Origin: Sinomonas sp. ASV486 | GTDB lineage: Bacteria > Actinomycetota > Actinomycetes > Actinomycetales > Micrococcaceae | Direction of reading: 5' to 3' | Assembly: GCF_030908215.1 (NCBI RefSeq) | Contig: NZ_JAVFJK010000011.1 | Location: 124,001 to 188,000, forward strand | Length of the DNA: 64,000 nt | Part shown: positions 1 through 8,638 of the stretch, in pieces | Numbering within the stretch: position 1 is the stretch's first letter | Layout of the letters: the number at the start of each line of letters is the position of its first letter | Translations under genes and position numbers: made by a program | Notes under the pieces: model-generated | What the model saw: only the letters and a program-made list of their open reading frames with translations | What the model was told of the DNA's origin: nothing | Databases searched by the model: none

Positions 1-185
1 GGCTCCGGAGAGCTGTGGAGTTTCGTACGGTGGCCGGGCTCATGCGCGCGTAGGGCGTGGCACCGCGGCGTCCCGGGCAGGTGCGGAAGTCGCACGACGC
101 CGCCACTCGCCGTCGTGCGCCCGCCGCGCGGAACCCGCACTCGGTGACCTCCGGAAGGTGACCCCCAGAAGATGACCCCTGGACG
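1..185. other. Non-coding left edge of window
   Basis: No reading frame in this stretch looks like a gene. It lies downstream of the mnh operon, whose last stop codon is at 186-188. A short GC-rich inverted repeat (CCCCT/AGGGG) spans the mnhG stop codon and could help termination. A tail of a plus-strand gene from outside the window cannot be excluded. Confidence 0.4.
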
Positions 186-575
186 CTAGGGGGCGTCGTT
201 GTCCGATCCGTGTTCCTGCTCGACCCGCGCCACGACCTCCTCGAGCTCGTCGACCGAGAGGCGCGACCGGTCGTAGTGCTTGGTCCGGTAGCCGGCACGG
301 CCCACCATGTGCGCCGAGACGGGGACCGTCAGGAGCTGGAAGATCCAGGCAACCACGAGCAGCGGCACGAGGGACCACGTGCGCCACTGCAGGCCCGCGG
401 CCGTGAGAAGGAGCAGCGACCCGAAGACCTGTGGCTTGGTCGCGGAGTGCATGCGCGTGATGAGGTCCGGGAAACGCAGCACCCCGATCGCCGCCGCGAG
501 GGACATCGCCGATCCGAGAACCATCAGCACGGCGGCGGTCCAGGTGAGGGCGGTGTCCACGGCATCGGCGCTCAT
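186..575 (-). CDS. mnhG: Na+/H+ antiporter subunit G (MnhG/MrpG)
   Basis: This 129-residue membrane protein is the last subunit of a multi-subunit Mrp-type cation/proton antiporter, which exports Na+ (and often other cations) in exchange for protons. It has three hydrophobic segments in the first 90 residues and the PhaG/MnhG signature GVLRFPDLITRMH near residue 32, followed by a charged acidic tail. The ATG at 575 is preferred because it has an AGGAGG ribosome site and overlaps the mnhF stop as ATGA; an in-frame upstream extension is only the shadow of mnhF. It is the distal gene of the operon. Confidence 0.93.
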   Translation of the reverse strand: MSADAVDTALTWTAAVLMVLGSAMSLAAAIGVLRFPDLITRMHSATKPQVFGSLLLLTAAGLQWRTWSLVPLLVVAWIFQLLTVPVSAHMVGRAGYRTKHYDRSRLSVDELEEVVARVEQEHGSDNDAP

Positions 576-859
576 GGGCGCCTCCTGTCCTGCACGAACC
601 GTGCCACCGTGACCGAGCCGATGAAGCCGATGATCGTGATCGCCACGACGAGTGCGATGTTGTTGGTGTGGCGATTGGCGGCCATATCGACGCACAGGGC
701 CGAGGCGACGACCGCGAGGAGCACGTCCGCAGCGAGCACCCTGTCCAGCAGCGCGGGCCCCTTGATCATGCGGAGGATCGCGCCGAAGGCCGCAAGGGAG
801 AGCAGCACGCTGCAGATCCCGAGGACCCAGGGCATCACCATCGCGCTGGCCCCGCTCAT
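572..859 (-). CDS. mnhF: Na+/H+ antiporter subunit F (MnhF/MrpF)
   Basis: This 95-residue protein has three predicted membrane helices and matches the MrpF/PhaF family, including the conserved segment GPALLDRVLAADVL with its buried Asp near residue 44. It is part of the same Mrp complex as its neighbours and acts in the cytoplasmic membrane. Start and stop overlap mnhE and mnhG by four bases (ATGA) on each side, which indicates translational coupling. The length is normal for the family. Confidence 0.93.
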   Translation of the reverse strand: MSGASAMVMPWVLGICSVLLSLAAFGAILRMIKGPALLDRVLAADVLLAVVASALCVDMAANRHTNNIALVVAITIIGFIGSVTVARFVQDRRRP

Positions 860-1443
860 CGGGTCCCTCCCTCGCCCCGCTCCGCGGACATCATCCGCTC
901 GAGGTGGTGCTCTTCGTTGACCAGCGCCAGCTCCTCCTTGGTACCCATGATGCGGATCAGCTCGGCCTCGGCGTCGAGCACCTCACGGCGCACCCGCTCG
1001 GCACCGGCGGCGTCCTCGACGTTGATGAAGTGGACATAGAGCGTCGCGTTGGCCCGGTCGACGTCGACCACCATCGAGCCCGGAACGAGCGAGGTGACGT
1101 GGCCGGTCGCGGTCACCATAAGGTCGGTGTGGCTGCGCAGGGGGACGGCGACGACGGCGCTGCGGACGCGCGGGCCCTTGGCAAGGGCGAGCCACAGGAG
1201 CTCGAAGCTCGCGACGGCGACGTGCCACACGAACACAAACGAGTAGCGCACGGCGTGCAGTACGTTGAACCTCCCGCTCAGCCCGACGGGCGGAAGGTAG
1301 AAGAGCCGGGTCACGATGAGCGCGATGATCGCGCCGAACAGCAGATTCCCGGGCGAGAAGTCCTGCCACAGGGCCCCCCAGATGATCACGAGCCAGGCGA
1401 GCAGAGGGACTTCGATCCGCAGCGGGTTCCTCGAGTGCTTCAT
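856..1443 (-). CDS. mnhE: Na+/H+ antiporter subunit E (MnhE/MrpE)
   Basis: This 195-residue subunit has two or three N-terminal membrane helices (residues about 10-80) and a soluble C-terminal part with the family segment TLYVHFINVED. MrpE supports full antiport by the complex rather than forming the main ion path. The ATG at 1443 overlaps the mnhD stop by four bases; longer frames upstream are shadows of mnhD. The C-terminal tail is Glu/Arg-rich and somewhat longer than in short family members. Confidence 0.92.
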   Translation of the reverse strand: MKHSRNPLRIEVPLLAWLVIIWGALWQDFSPGNLLFGAIIALIVTRLFYLPPVGLSGRFNVLHAVRYSFVFVWHVAVASFELLWLALAKGPRVRSAVVAVPLRSHTDLMVTATGHVTSLVPGSMVVDVDRANATLYVHFINVEDAAGAERVRREVLDAEAELIRIMGTKEELALVNEEHHLERMMSAERGEGGTR

Positions 1444-3014
1444 CGGTGGCCTCCCGGGGTGAACTGGGCCCGTGCGGCGTCCGACGCCTCCGTGCCGAGG
1501 ACAGCGGAGATGTACGGCGACCGGTCCAGCATCTCCCCCGCGGCCTGTTGGCTGAGCCGGTACAGCGGCCCAGCGAACACCGTGAGGGCGAGGCCGACGA
1601 CGACGAGTCCCGCCGTCGCGCTGAGCATCGGCACCGGCATCGCGTTGGCCGCGGCCGGCTGGAGCAGCGTAGGCGCGGGTGACACGGCGTCCTCGGCGCG
1701 CCGCCAGAACACGCGGCTCCACACGCGGGCCATCGCGAGCAGGGTCAGTAGGCTCACGACGACGCCGGCGGCCACGAGCACGAACGCGAGCGGCGTACCG
1801 AGCTGCACGCCCGCCTGGAGGAGGCCGAGCTTCCCGAGGAACCCGGACAGCGGTGGGATGCCCGAGAGGTTCATCGCAGGGAGGAAGTAGAGGAGCGCGA
1901 GCACGGGCGAGAGCTTCGCCAGTCCGCCGAGCCGGTCGATCGACGACGAACCGCCGCGCCGCTCGACGAGCCCCGCGACGAGGAAGAGGGAGGTCTGGAC
2001 GGTGATGTGGTGCACCACGTAGAAGACCGCAGCGGCCAGCCCGAGGACCGAGCCCAGGGCCACGCCGAAGACCATGTACCCGATGTGGCTCACGAGCGTG
2101 AAGGACAGGAGCCTCTTGATGTCCGTCTGGGCCAGGGCGCCCAGGATGCCCACGACCATCGTGGCGAGTGCCACGACCATGAGCGGGACATTGAGCGCGT
2201 CACCGGGGAAGAGGAGCGTCTCGGTGCGGATGATCGCGTAGACGCCGACCTTCGTCAGGAGGCCCGCGAACACGGCCGTGACGGGTGCCGGTGCGGTGGG
2301 GTAGGAGTCCGGAAGCCACAGGGACAGGGGGAACACGGCAGCCTTGATGCCGAACCCCACCAGCAGCATCGAGTGCAGGAGCAGCTGCGTTCCCGGGTCC
2401 AGCTGGCCCAGCTTGACTGCGAGGTCCGCCATGTTCACGGTTCCGGTCGCGGCATAGACCATGGCAATCGCAATGAGGAACAGCAGCGACGAGACAACGC
2501 TCACGACGACGTACGTCACCCCCGCGCGTATGCGCGGCCCCGTCCCTCCGAGCGTCAGGAGGACGTAGCTTGCGGTGAGGAGGATCTCGAACCCGACGTA
2601 GAGGTTGAAGAGGTCCCCGGCGAGGAACGCGTTGGAGACGCCCGCCACGAGGATCATGTAGCTGGGGTGGAACACCGAGATGGGACCGTCCTTGTCCCCG
2701 TCGGCCACGCCCTGCGCCGTGGCGTAGACCAGGACGGCGAGGCTCACCGTGGTCGAGATGACCAGCATGAGCGAGGAGAACTGGTCCACGACCATCGTGA
2801 TGCCGAACGGAGGGGCCCACCCGCCGATCGTCACGGCAGAGGTGCCGCCGTCCCACACCGAGAGCAGGAGCAGCACCTCGAGCGCAAGCGTCAGCGCGAG
2901 CACGGAGATGGTGACGGTGCGCTGGGCGCGCTGCTGCCGCAGCAGGAGGAACGCGAGGGCGGCCCCGAGGATCGGAAGGGCGACGGCGAGCGGTGCGAGG
3001 CTGGCGATGTTCAC
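1440..3014 (-). CDS. mnhD: Na+/H+ antiporter subunit D (MnhD/MrpD)
   Basis: This 524-residue polytopic protein belongs to the NADH-quinone oxidoreductase ND2/4/5 family (proton-translocating subunits), with about 14 hydrophobic segments. Conserved features seen include VGFEILLTASYVLL near residue 130 with its essential Glu, and the Lys-containing stretch around LLVGFGIKAAVFPLSLWLP. The start is GTG at 3014, chosen because it overlaps the mnhC stop as GTGA and begins a hydrophobic helix; the upstream frame is only the shadow of mnhC. It is likely one of the two ion-pumping subunits of the complex. Confidence 0.93.
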   Translation of the reverse strand: MNIASLAPLAVALPILGAALAFLLLRQQRAQRTVTISVLALTLALEVLLLLSVWDGGTSAVTIGGWAPPFGITMVVDQFSSLMLVISTTVSLAVLVYATAQGVADGDKDGPISVFHPSYMILVAGVSNAFLAGDLFNLYVGFEILLTASYVLLTLGGTGPRIRAGVTYVVVSVVSSLLFLIAIAMVYAATGTVNMADLAVKLGQLDPGTQLLLHSMLLVGFGIKAAVFPLSLWLPDSYPTAPAPVTAVFAGLLTKVGVYAIIRTETLLFPGDALNVPLMVVALATMVVGILGALAQTDIKRLLSFTLVSHIGYMVFGVALGSVLGLAAAVFYVVHHITVQTSLFLVAGLVERRGGSSSIDRLGGLAKLSPVLALLYFLPAMNLSGIPPLSGFLGKLGLLQAGVQLGTPLAFVLVAAGVVVSLLTLLAMARVWSRVFWRRAEDAVSPAPTLLQPAAANAMPVPMLSATAGLVVVGLALTVFAGPLYRLSQQAAGEMLDRSPYISAVLGTEASDAARAQFTPGGHR

Positions 3015-3517
3015 TCTCGCGTGGCCTCCTTCCGTTGTGCCGCGTGGGTCCTCGGATCGAGCATCGCGAGCGCCTCGCGGTCCGCGGCGGCAGCGGCCTC
3101 GGGGATGGGGAACTCCGAGAGGTCGACGGGAACGTCGGCATCGTCCTCCGCATGCCAGCTGGGCTGCGCGGCCACGCGGCGGTCCTCGATATCGTCCGCG
3201 ACGATGTCCCCCCGGCCAAGCTGCCACGTCCGGTAGATGAGGGCGAGCATGAAGGCCGTCACAGCGAACGAGATCACGATCGAGGTCAGGATGAGGGCCT
3301 GCGGCAGCGGGTCGTTGTACGCGGAGGGGTCAGCACCCTTGACGATCAGCGGGGCGAGCCCGGCTTTACCCCCGGTCGCGAGCAGGAGGACGTTCGCGCC
3401 GTTGGTCAGGAGCATGAGCCCCAGGAGCACCCGCGTGAGCGACCGTTCGAGCAGCAGGTAGATGCCGGCGGCGAACAGGAGTCCGGCGACGACCGTCAGG
3501 GTGAGGTTGATGGTCAT
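3011..3517 (-). CDS. mnhC: Na+/H+ antiporter subunit C (MnhC/MrpC)
   Basis: This 168-residue protein is NuoK-like, with three membrane helices in the first 95 residues and the signature GLMLLTNGANVLLLATG. The segment DPLPQALILTSIVISFAV contains the conserved Asp-Pro-Leu-Pro-Gln-Ala-Leu of MrpC/NuoK. A hydrophilic, acidic C-terminal tail of about 60 residues makes it longer than the usual 110-125 residue MrpC, as is common in actinobacteria. It overlaps mnhA and mnhD by four bases each. Confidence 0.93.
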   Translation of the reverse strand: MTINLTLTVVAGLLFAAGIYLLLERSLTRVLLGLMLLTNGANVLLLATGGKAGLAPLIVKGADPSAYNDPLPQALILTSIVISFAVTAFMLALIYRTWQLGRGDIVADDIEDRRVAAQPSWHAEDDADVPVDLSEFPIPEAAAAADREALAMLDPRTHAAQRKEATRE

Positions 3518-6500
3518 CTGGCGGCCTCCTCGCCGGCGCGTTCTCTGCGGACCTTCCCGGCCCCTTCCTTCTGCCCCACCTCGAGCTGTTCATCGATGCG
3601 CGAGCCGAGGCTGCGCAGCACGTCGACGACGAGGCCTACCACCACGAGGTAGACGCCGATGTCGAAGATCGTGGAGGTCACGAACTTGACGTCGCCGAAG
3701 ACGGGCAGCCAGAGCTCGACGATCGCGCTCTGGAACATCTGGCCGCCGAGGGCCAGGGGTACGGCCCCGGAGAGTGCGGCAGTCCCGAGGCCCGTGCCGA
3801 GGAGGACGCCGGGCCCAACAGAGGCTGCCTCGTGCAGCTCGAAGCGGCCGCCGGCGAGGTAGCGGACGGTCAGTGCGAGGCCCGCGAGGAGCCCACCTCC
3901 GAAGCCCCCGCCGGGGAAGTTGTGCCCGGCGAGGAGGATGTACACCGAGAAGACCACCAGCGAGTGGAAGATGAGCCGAGTGATGACCTCGAAGATGATC
4001 GATCGCCGCTCGGGCGCGAGGGTCCGCCCTGCAACGAGCCAGGCGTCGCGCGTGATGGTCGCGAACGTGCGCGCGACGGCGAGCTCGGCGCCGCCCCGCG
4101 ATCGCTTGTCGACACCGCGCATGCGGCCGATGCTGCCCGTCGGGACGTCCGCCGTGTCCCCGAGCCTGCCGCCGCTGTGCCTGATGAAGATAAGGCTCGC
4201 CACCCCCGTCGCAGCGAGCGCGAGGACAGAGACCTCTCCGAACGTGTCCCACGCCCGCAGGTCCACGAGGGTCACATTGACGATGTTGAGACCGCCGCCC
4301 CCGGTGTAGGCCAGGTCCGCGAAGTGCAGGGAGACAGGCTCCGCAATGCGCGCGTCCATGGCCACGAGCGCCGCGAGCACCATCACCGTGCCGAAGACAA
4401 GGGCGATGACGATGCGGGCCACGCGGTATCTCCCTCCCATGCGGTCCCGCAGCTGCGGCGGGAGGCCGCGCATCCCGAGGATGAACGCGACGAGCACGAT
4501 CGTCTCGACGAGCATCTGGGTGAGGGCCAGATCCGGCGCGCCCTGCAGCGCGAAGATGAGCGAGATGCCGTATCCCGTGACGGACACCATGAGCACGGCG
4601 AGGAAGCGCTTGTTGGCCCTGAGCGCGGCGAGCGCGGCGACGACGATCGCGACGCCGATCACGGGCGTGAGCGGCGAGCCAGGATCCACAAGCGTGATCC
4701 GGTCCGGCCCCGGCAACGGCGCACCGCCGGCCAGGAGTGCCGCGATGGGCACGAGCGCCGCGACGGCCAGGATCACGGCGAGGTAGAAGAACAGCGAGCC
4801 GCGCTGGGTGCGGCCCGTGACCCAGATGGCCACATCATCCGTGGCGCCGATGATCGCCCGGTAGCCGCGCTCGGCGTCCACGGGCACGCCGAGGCGGGAC
4901 TGCGCACGCTCCACGGCGCCGCGCGCCGCGAACAGGAGCGCGCCGATGAGCCAGCCCGCCGCGGAGAAGGCGAGGGGAAGTCCGACGCCGTGCCACACCG
5001 CGAGGTGCGGTACCCCGCCGATCCCGGCGGCAGCCGCCCGGGCGGCGTCGTGCGTCACGGCGGCCGCCCCCGCTGCGACGTCGGCGGCGTACGGACCGAC
5101 CCACGAATCCACCGGGCCCGGCCACAGCCCATAGACGAGGCCCGCGAGCGCGAGCACCGCCGGAGGGGCGACGAACAGCGGCGGGGTGGGCTTGAACGGG
5201 GTGTCCGGCATGCCGGGCTTGAGGGCGAACGCGCCCCACACGAAGCGGGCGCTGTAGGCGACGGTGAGGGCGGATCCGAGCGCAAACCCGATGAGCATGA
5301 CGTCGCGCCAGCCCGCCCCGAGCGGGGCGTGGTCGAAGGCGTCGAAGACGGCTTCCTTGGCCACGAAGCCGCCGAACAGGGGAAGGCCGGCCATCGACGC
5401 CGCGGCGAGGGCTCCCGTGACCGCGAGGGCGCGCGAGCGGCGGAATACGCCCGAGAGCCGGCGGAGGTCCCGGGTGCCAGTCTGGTGGTCGATGATGCCC
5501 ACCACGAGGAACAGCGCCGCCTTGAACAGCGCGTGGGCCACGACCATCGCGAGGCCCGCGAGCGCGGCCGAGGCGGTTCCGAGGCCCACGATCGCGATCA
5601 TGAACCCGAGCTGGCTCACGGTGCCGAACGCGAGGATGAGCTTGATGTCGGTCTGGCGCAGCGAGCGGTACCCGCCCAGCAGCATCGTCGCGAGGCCGAA
5701 GCCCAGGACCACAGGCTGCCAGTAGGGCGTCTCGGCGAGGCCCGGAGCGAGGCGGGCCACGATGTAGACGCCGGCCTTGACCATGGCGGCCGCGTGCAGG
5801 AACGCCGAGACCGGCGTCGGTGCCGCCATGGCCGCCGGCAGCCAGAAGTGGAACGGGATGAGCGCGGACTTGCTGAGCGCACCCACCAGCACGAGGACGG
5901 CACCCGCGGCGACCGCGCCCGCAGTAGCCGGGTCTGCGACGAGCGCGGGTGCCTTCTCCAGGAGCCCAGAGATGCGGTAGGTTCCCGCGGCGTGGCCGAG
6001 AAGGACGAGTCCGATGAGCATCGCGAGGCCGCCGGCGGTCGTGACGATCAGGGCCTGGAGGGCCGAGCGGCGTGCCGAGAGGCGCACGTTGGCGTACCCG
6101 ATGAGGAGGTACGAGAGGACGGACGTGAGCTCCCAGAAGACGAACATGCCGATGAGGTCGTCCGCCGCGACGAGGCCGAACATGGCTCCCGCGAACGCGA
6201 GCATCTGGCCTCCGAAGCCGCCGAGCCCAGCGTCGTCGCGCTTGAAGTAGCGCGCGCAGTACAACAGCACGAGAGAGCCCACACCCAGGACGAGGAGGCA
6301 GACCACCCAGGCCAGCGGATCGAGCCGGAACGCCATCTGGACGCCCAGAGTCGGGATGAAGTCCCAGGATTCAACGACGCCACCGCTGTACGCCGCGCCG
6401 TGCTGGAGCACCAGCCAGACGAGAGAACCGGCCGGCACCGCGGCGAGGAGGAAGAACGCCGCCCGCCCGAGCCGGCGGAAGATCCACGGCGCGCCAGCCG

Positions 6501-6534
6501 CCACCGCAAAGTGCAGGGCGAGTACTGGCAGCAC
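3514..6534 (-). CDS. mnhA: Na+/H+ antiporter subunit A fused to subunit B (MnhA-MnhB)
   Basis: This 1006-residue protein is the largest Mrp subunit. Residues 1-480 form the NuoL-like proton-translocating core (FVFWELTSVLSYLLIGY; KSALIPFHFWLPAAMAAPTP). A middle membrane region follows, and residues about 830-990 match MnhB (HNFPGGGFGGGLLAGLAL). No separate mnhB exists in the operon, so the fusion supplies it. The start is taken as GTG at 6534, the first start in the frame, with GGAG upstream. It is the first gene of the six-gene operon; its promoter must lie within 6535-6677, shared with the divergent MFS gene. The complex exports Na+ and maintains pH and salt homeostasis. Confidence 0.93.
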   Translation of the reverse strand: MLPVLALHFAVAAGAPWIFRRLGRAAFFLLAAVPAGSLVWLVLQHGAAYSGGVVESWDFIPTLGVQMAFRLDPLAWVVCLLVLGVGSLVLLYCARYFKRDDAGLGGFGGQMLAFAGAMFGLVAADDLIGMFVFWELTSVLSYLLIGYANVRLSARRSALQALIVTTAGGLAMLIGLVLLGHAAGTYRISGLLEKAPALVADPATAGAVAAGAVLVLVGALSKSALIPFHFWLPAAMAAPTPVSAFLHAAAMVKAGVYIVARLAPGLAETPYWQPVVLGFGLATMLLGGYRSLRQTDIKLILAFGTVSQLGFMIAIVGLGTASAALAGLAMVVAHALFKAALFLVVGIIDHQTGTRDLRRLSGVFRRSRALAVTGALAAASMAGLPLFGGFVAKEAVFDAFDHAPLGAGWRDVMLIGFALGSALTVAYSARFVWGAFALKPGMPDTPFKPTPPLFVAPPAVLALAGLVYGLWPGPVDSWVGPYAADVAAGAAAVTHDAARAAAAGIGGVPHLAVWHGVGLPLAFSAAGWLIGALLFAARGAVERAQSRLGVPVDAERGYRAIIGATDDVAIWVTGRTQRGSLFFYLAVILAVAALVPIAALLAGGAPLPGPDRITLVDPGSPLTPVIGVAIVVAALAALRANKRFLAVLMVSVTGYGISLIFALQGAPDLALTQMLVETIVLVAFILGMRGLPPQLRDRMGGRYRVARIVIALVFGTVMVLAALVAMDARIAEPVSLHFADLAYTGGGGLNIVNVTLVDLRAWDTFGEVSVLALAATGVASLIFIRHSGGRLGDTADVPTGSIGRMRGVDKRSRGGAELAVARTFATITRDAWLVAGRTLAPERRSIIFEVITRLIFHSLVVFSVYILLAGHNFPGGGFGGGLLAGLALTVRYLAGGRFELHEAASVGPGVLLGTGLGTAALSGAVPLALGGQMFQSAIVELWLPVFGDVKFVTSTIFDIGVYLVVVGLVVDVLRSLGSRIDEQLEVGQKEGAGKVRRERAGEEAAR

Positions 6535-6664
6535 GGGCGACTCCGCTCGGTTGGAGGTTCAATTTTCCACGCGTTGGGTATGGCGGCATATCAGTTGGGT
6601 TCGGCTCGGGCAGTCTATCAATCGCCTCGGTTGGCGTGCCGGGCGCCGGCCCGCCGGCACCGGC

Positions 6665-6670
6665 TAGAGT
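6665..6670 (+). promoter_or_regulatory. -10 box, leaderless start of MFS gene
   Basis: TAGAGT lies seven bases before the ATG at 6678 with no ribosome site between them. This is the spacing expected when transcription starts at the start codon itself. Confidence 0.55.
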
Positions 6671-6677
6671 TCGGGGT

Positions 6678-8057
6678 ATGCACGCGTCCGGTGTCTCCGA
6701 ACTCGAACGGCACACTGCGCCTGTGCGGCGCGGCCAGGTATTGGCGTGGGCCTCGTGGGACTGGGGGTCGGCGGCCTTCAACGCCGTCATGACCACGTTC
6801 GTCTTCACGGTCTACCTCACGTCCAAGGCGTTCGGCGGCGAGGACCATGCCTCCGCCGTGCTCGGGGCCTGCCTCGGCGCCGCTGGGCTCGGCATCGCGC
6901 TCATCGCACCGGTGGCCGGCCAGCGCTCCGACGCCGGCGGGCGGCGCAAGCTGTGGCTCGGCGTCCACACCGGCGTGGTCGCGCTCCTCACGGGCCTGTG
7001 CTTCTTCGCCTTCCCCCGCCCCGAGTTCCTCCTCTACGGCGCCTCCCTGATCGCCGCAGGGCACGTCTTCAGCGAGCTCGCGGGCGTGAACTACAACGCG
7101 ATGCTCGAGCAGATCGCCACCCCCAGGACCATCGGCCGGATCTCCGGGCTCGGCTGGTCCGCGGGGTACTTCGGCGGAATCGTCGCGCTGCTCCTCGTGC
7201 TCGCGCTGTTCGTGCAGCCCGCGTTCCCCTGGTTCGGCGCCTCGACCGGGGATTCTCTGAACATCCGCCTCGTGGCCGTGTTCTCGATGCTGTGGATCAT
7301 CGTCTTCTCGCTCCCGGTGATGTTCGCGGTACCCGAGGTCCCGCGGCAGCCCGCGGCCCGGCTCGGCGTCGTCGCCTCCTACGGGCTCCTGTTCCGGCGG
7401 ATCCGCGCGATCTGGAAGACCAGCCCCCACACGATCTACTTCCTCGTGGCCTCGGCGGTCTTCCGCGACGGGCTCGCGGCCGTCTTCACCTTCGGCGGCG
7501 TCATCGCCGCAGGCACGTTCGGCTTCACGCTCTCCCAGGTCATCTTCTTCGCTATCTTCGGGAACATCGTCGCGGCGGTCGGCGCCATTGCGGGAGGGTT
7601 CCTGGACGACCGTCTGGGGCCCAAGCGCGTGATCATGGGTTCCCTCGTCGGGCTGCTCATCGCGGGGACATCCATCCTCGTCCTGGGCAAGGGGACCTAC
7701 GAGCTCGGCGGATTCACTTGGACAGGCACCGTGACGTTCTGGGTCTTCGGCCTGTTCCTGTGCCTCTTCGTGGGGCCGGCCCAGTCCGCCGCCCGGGCCT
7801 ACCTCGCGCGGCTCGCGCCCGACGGCGAGGCTGGCGAGCTCTTCGGCCTGTATGCGACGACCGGGAGGGCCGCGAGCTTCCTCGCCCCCACGCTGTTCAG
7901 CCTGTGCATCACGATCGCGACCCCGTTCGTCGCCGCAGGCGAGGCGCAGCGCTGGGGGGTCCTGGGGATCATGGTCGTGCTCCTCGCGGGGCTTCTCGTG
8001 CTGCTTCCGGTCAAGCCGCCTGCCCGGGTCGCGACCGCCGTCGTGCCCGTGGCCTGA
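6678..8057 (+). CDS. MFS transporter, UMF1 (Atg22-like) family
   Basis: This 459-residue protein has about 12 membrane helices and the UMF1/Atg22-like opening ASWDWGSAAFNAVMTTFVF near residues 24-42. Members of this branch are membrane permeases of uncertain substrate in bacteria; some act as effluxers. The start is ATG at 6678, supported by a TAGAGT -10 box seven bases upstream; an in-frame extension at 6636 would run through that promoter. It is transcribed away from the mnh operon, and nothing nearby fixes its substrate. Confidence 0.82.
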   Translation: MHASGVSELERHTAPVRRGQVLAWASWDWGSAAFNAVMTTFVFTVYLTSKAFGGEDHASAVLGACLGAAGLGIALIAPVAGQRSDAGGRRKLWLGVHTGVVALLTGLCFFAFPRPEFLLYGASLIAAGHVFSELAGVNYNAMLEQIATPRTIGRISGLGWSAGYFGGIVALLLVLALFVQPAFPWFGASTGDSLNIRLVAVFSMLWIIVFSLPVMFAVPEVPRQPAARLGVVASYGLLFRRIRAIWKTSPHTIYFLVASAVFRDGLAAVFTFGGVIAAGTFGFTLSQVIFFAIFGNIVAAVGAIAGGFLDDRLGPKRVIMGSLVGLLIAGTSILVLGKGTYELGGFTWTGTVTFWVFGLFLCLFVGPAQSAARAYLARLAPDGEAGELFGLYATTGRAASFLAPTLFSLCITIATPFVAAGEAQRWGVLGIMVVLLAGLLVLLPVKPPARVATAVVPVA

Positions 8058-8137
8058 TCCCGCGCCCTGACCCCGCGCACTCGTCCGGCCGGCGCCGGGC
8101 TGCGCCGTCTTCCGGTCTCACGTGCCACGCCGCGCAC

Positions 8138-8143
8138 TAGAGT
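8138..8143 (+). promoter_or_regulatory. -10 box, leaderless start of KhtT-like gene
   Basis: TAGAGT lies six bases before the ATG at 8150 with no Shine-Dalgarno sequence, so the antiporter operon probably starts with a leaderless mRNA. Confidence 0.55.
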
Positions 8144-8149
8144 TGAGCC

Positions 8150-8632
8150 ATGAACGTTGACGAGACGGACCTGCCCGGGTTCGGGGTCCGCAAGGACTTC
8201 ATGACACAGTCGGGCCGCAGACTCGGGGTCGTCACCCACCGCGACGGCGAGACCGAGCTCATCATCTCCGCCTGGGACGATCCGGACACGTGTCAGGCAA
8301 GCATCCCTCTCACAGGCGAGGAGGCCGCGACCCTCGGGAACCTGCTCGGCGGCCAGCGGATCGTCATGCAGCTCACCGAAGAGCACCGTGACCTGCCCGG
8401 CATCTCGACGCGGCAGTTCCACATCGCCGCCGAGTCCCCGTTCCGCGGCCATCCCATGGGCAAGGCCCAGATCCGGACGCGCACGAGCGTCTCCATTGTG
8501 GCGATCATGAGGGAGGGCGAGGTGCTCGCATCGCCGGGGCCAGACGTCGTCCTGCACGTCGGCGACCTCATTGTCGCGGTCGGCACCGAGGAGGGCCTCG
8601 ACCAGGCCGCCACGATCCTCCGCAACGGCTGA
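8150..8632 (+). CDS. K+/H+ antiporter regulatory subunit, TrkA-C domain (KhtT-like)
   Basis: This 160-residue soluble protein has an N-terminal domain of about 70 residues and a C-terminal RCK_C/TrkA-C domain (residues about 80-158, with GPDVVLHVGDLIVAVGTEEGL in the middle). In Bacillus, KhtT controls the KhtU antiporter and binds cyclic-di-AMP through this kind of domain. The next gene, six bases downstream, is the matching membrane antiporter, so the two are almost certainly one operon and one complex. Which nucleotide or ion it senses here is inference. Confidence 0.85.
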   Translation: MNVDETDLPGFGVRKDFMTQSGRRLGVVTHRDGETELIISAWDDPDTCQASIPLTGEEAATLGNLLGGQRIVMQLTEEHRDLPGISTRQFHIAAESPFRGHPMGKAQIRTRTSVSIVAIMREGEVLASPGPDVVLHVGDLIVAVGTEEGLDQAATILRNG

Positions 8633-8638
8633 GCCGCG

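Noticed and set aside
40..387. 115-residue minus-strand frame at the left edge
   Set aside because: It is Arg/Ala-rich, overlaps mnhG on the same strand in another frame and has no ribosome site.
3832..6792. 986-residue plus-strand frame opposite mnhA
   Set aside because: It is His/Arg/Glu-rich, has no family features and mirrors the codon bias of mnhA on the other strand; a typical GC-rich antisense shadow.
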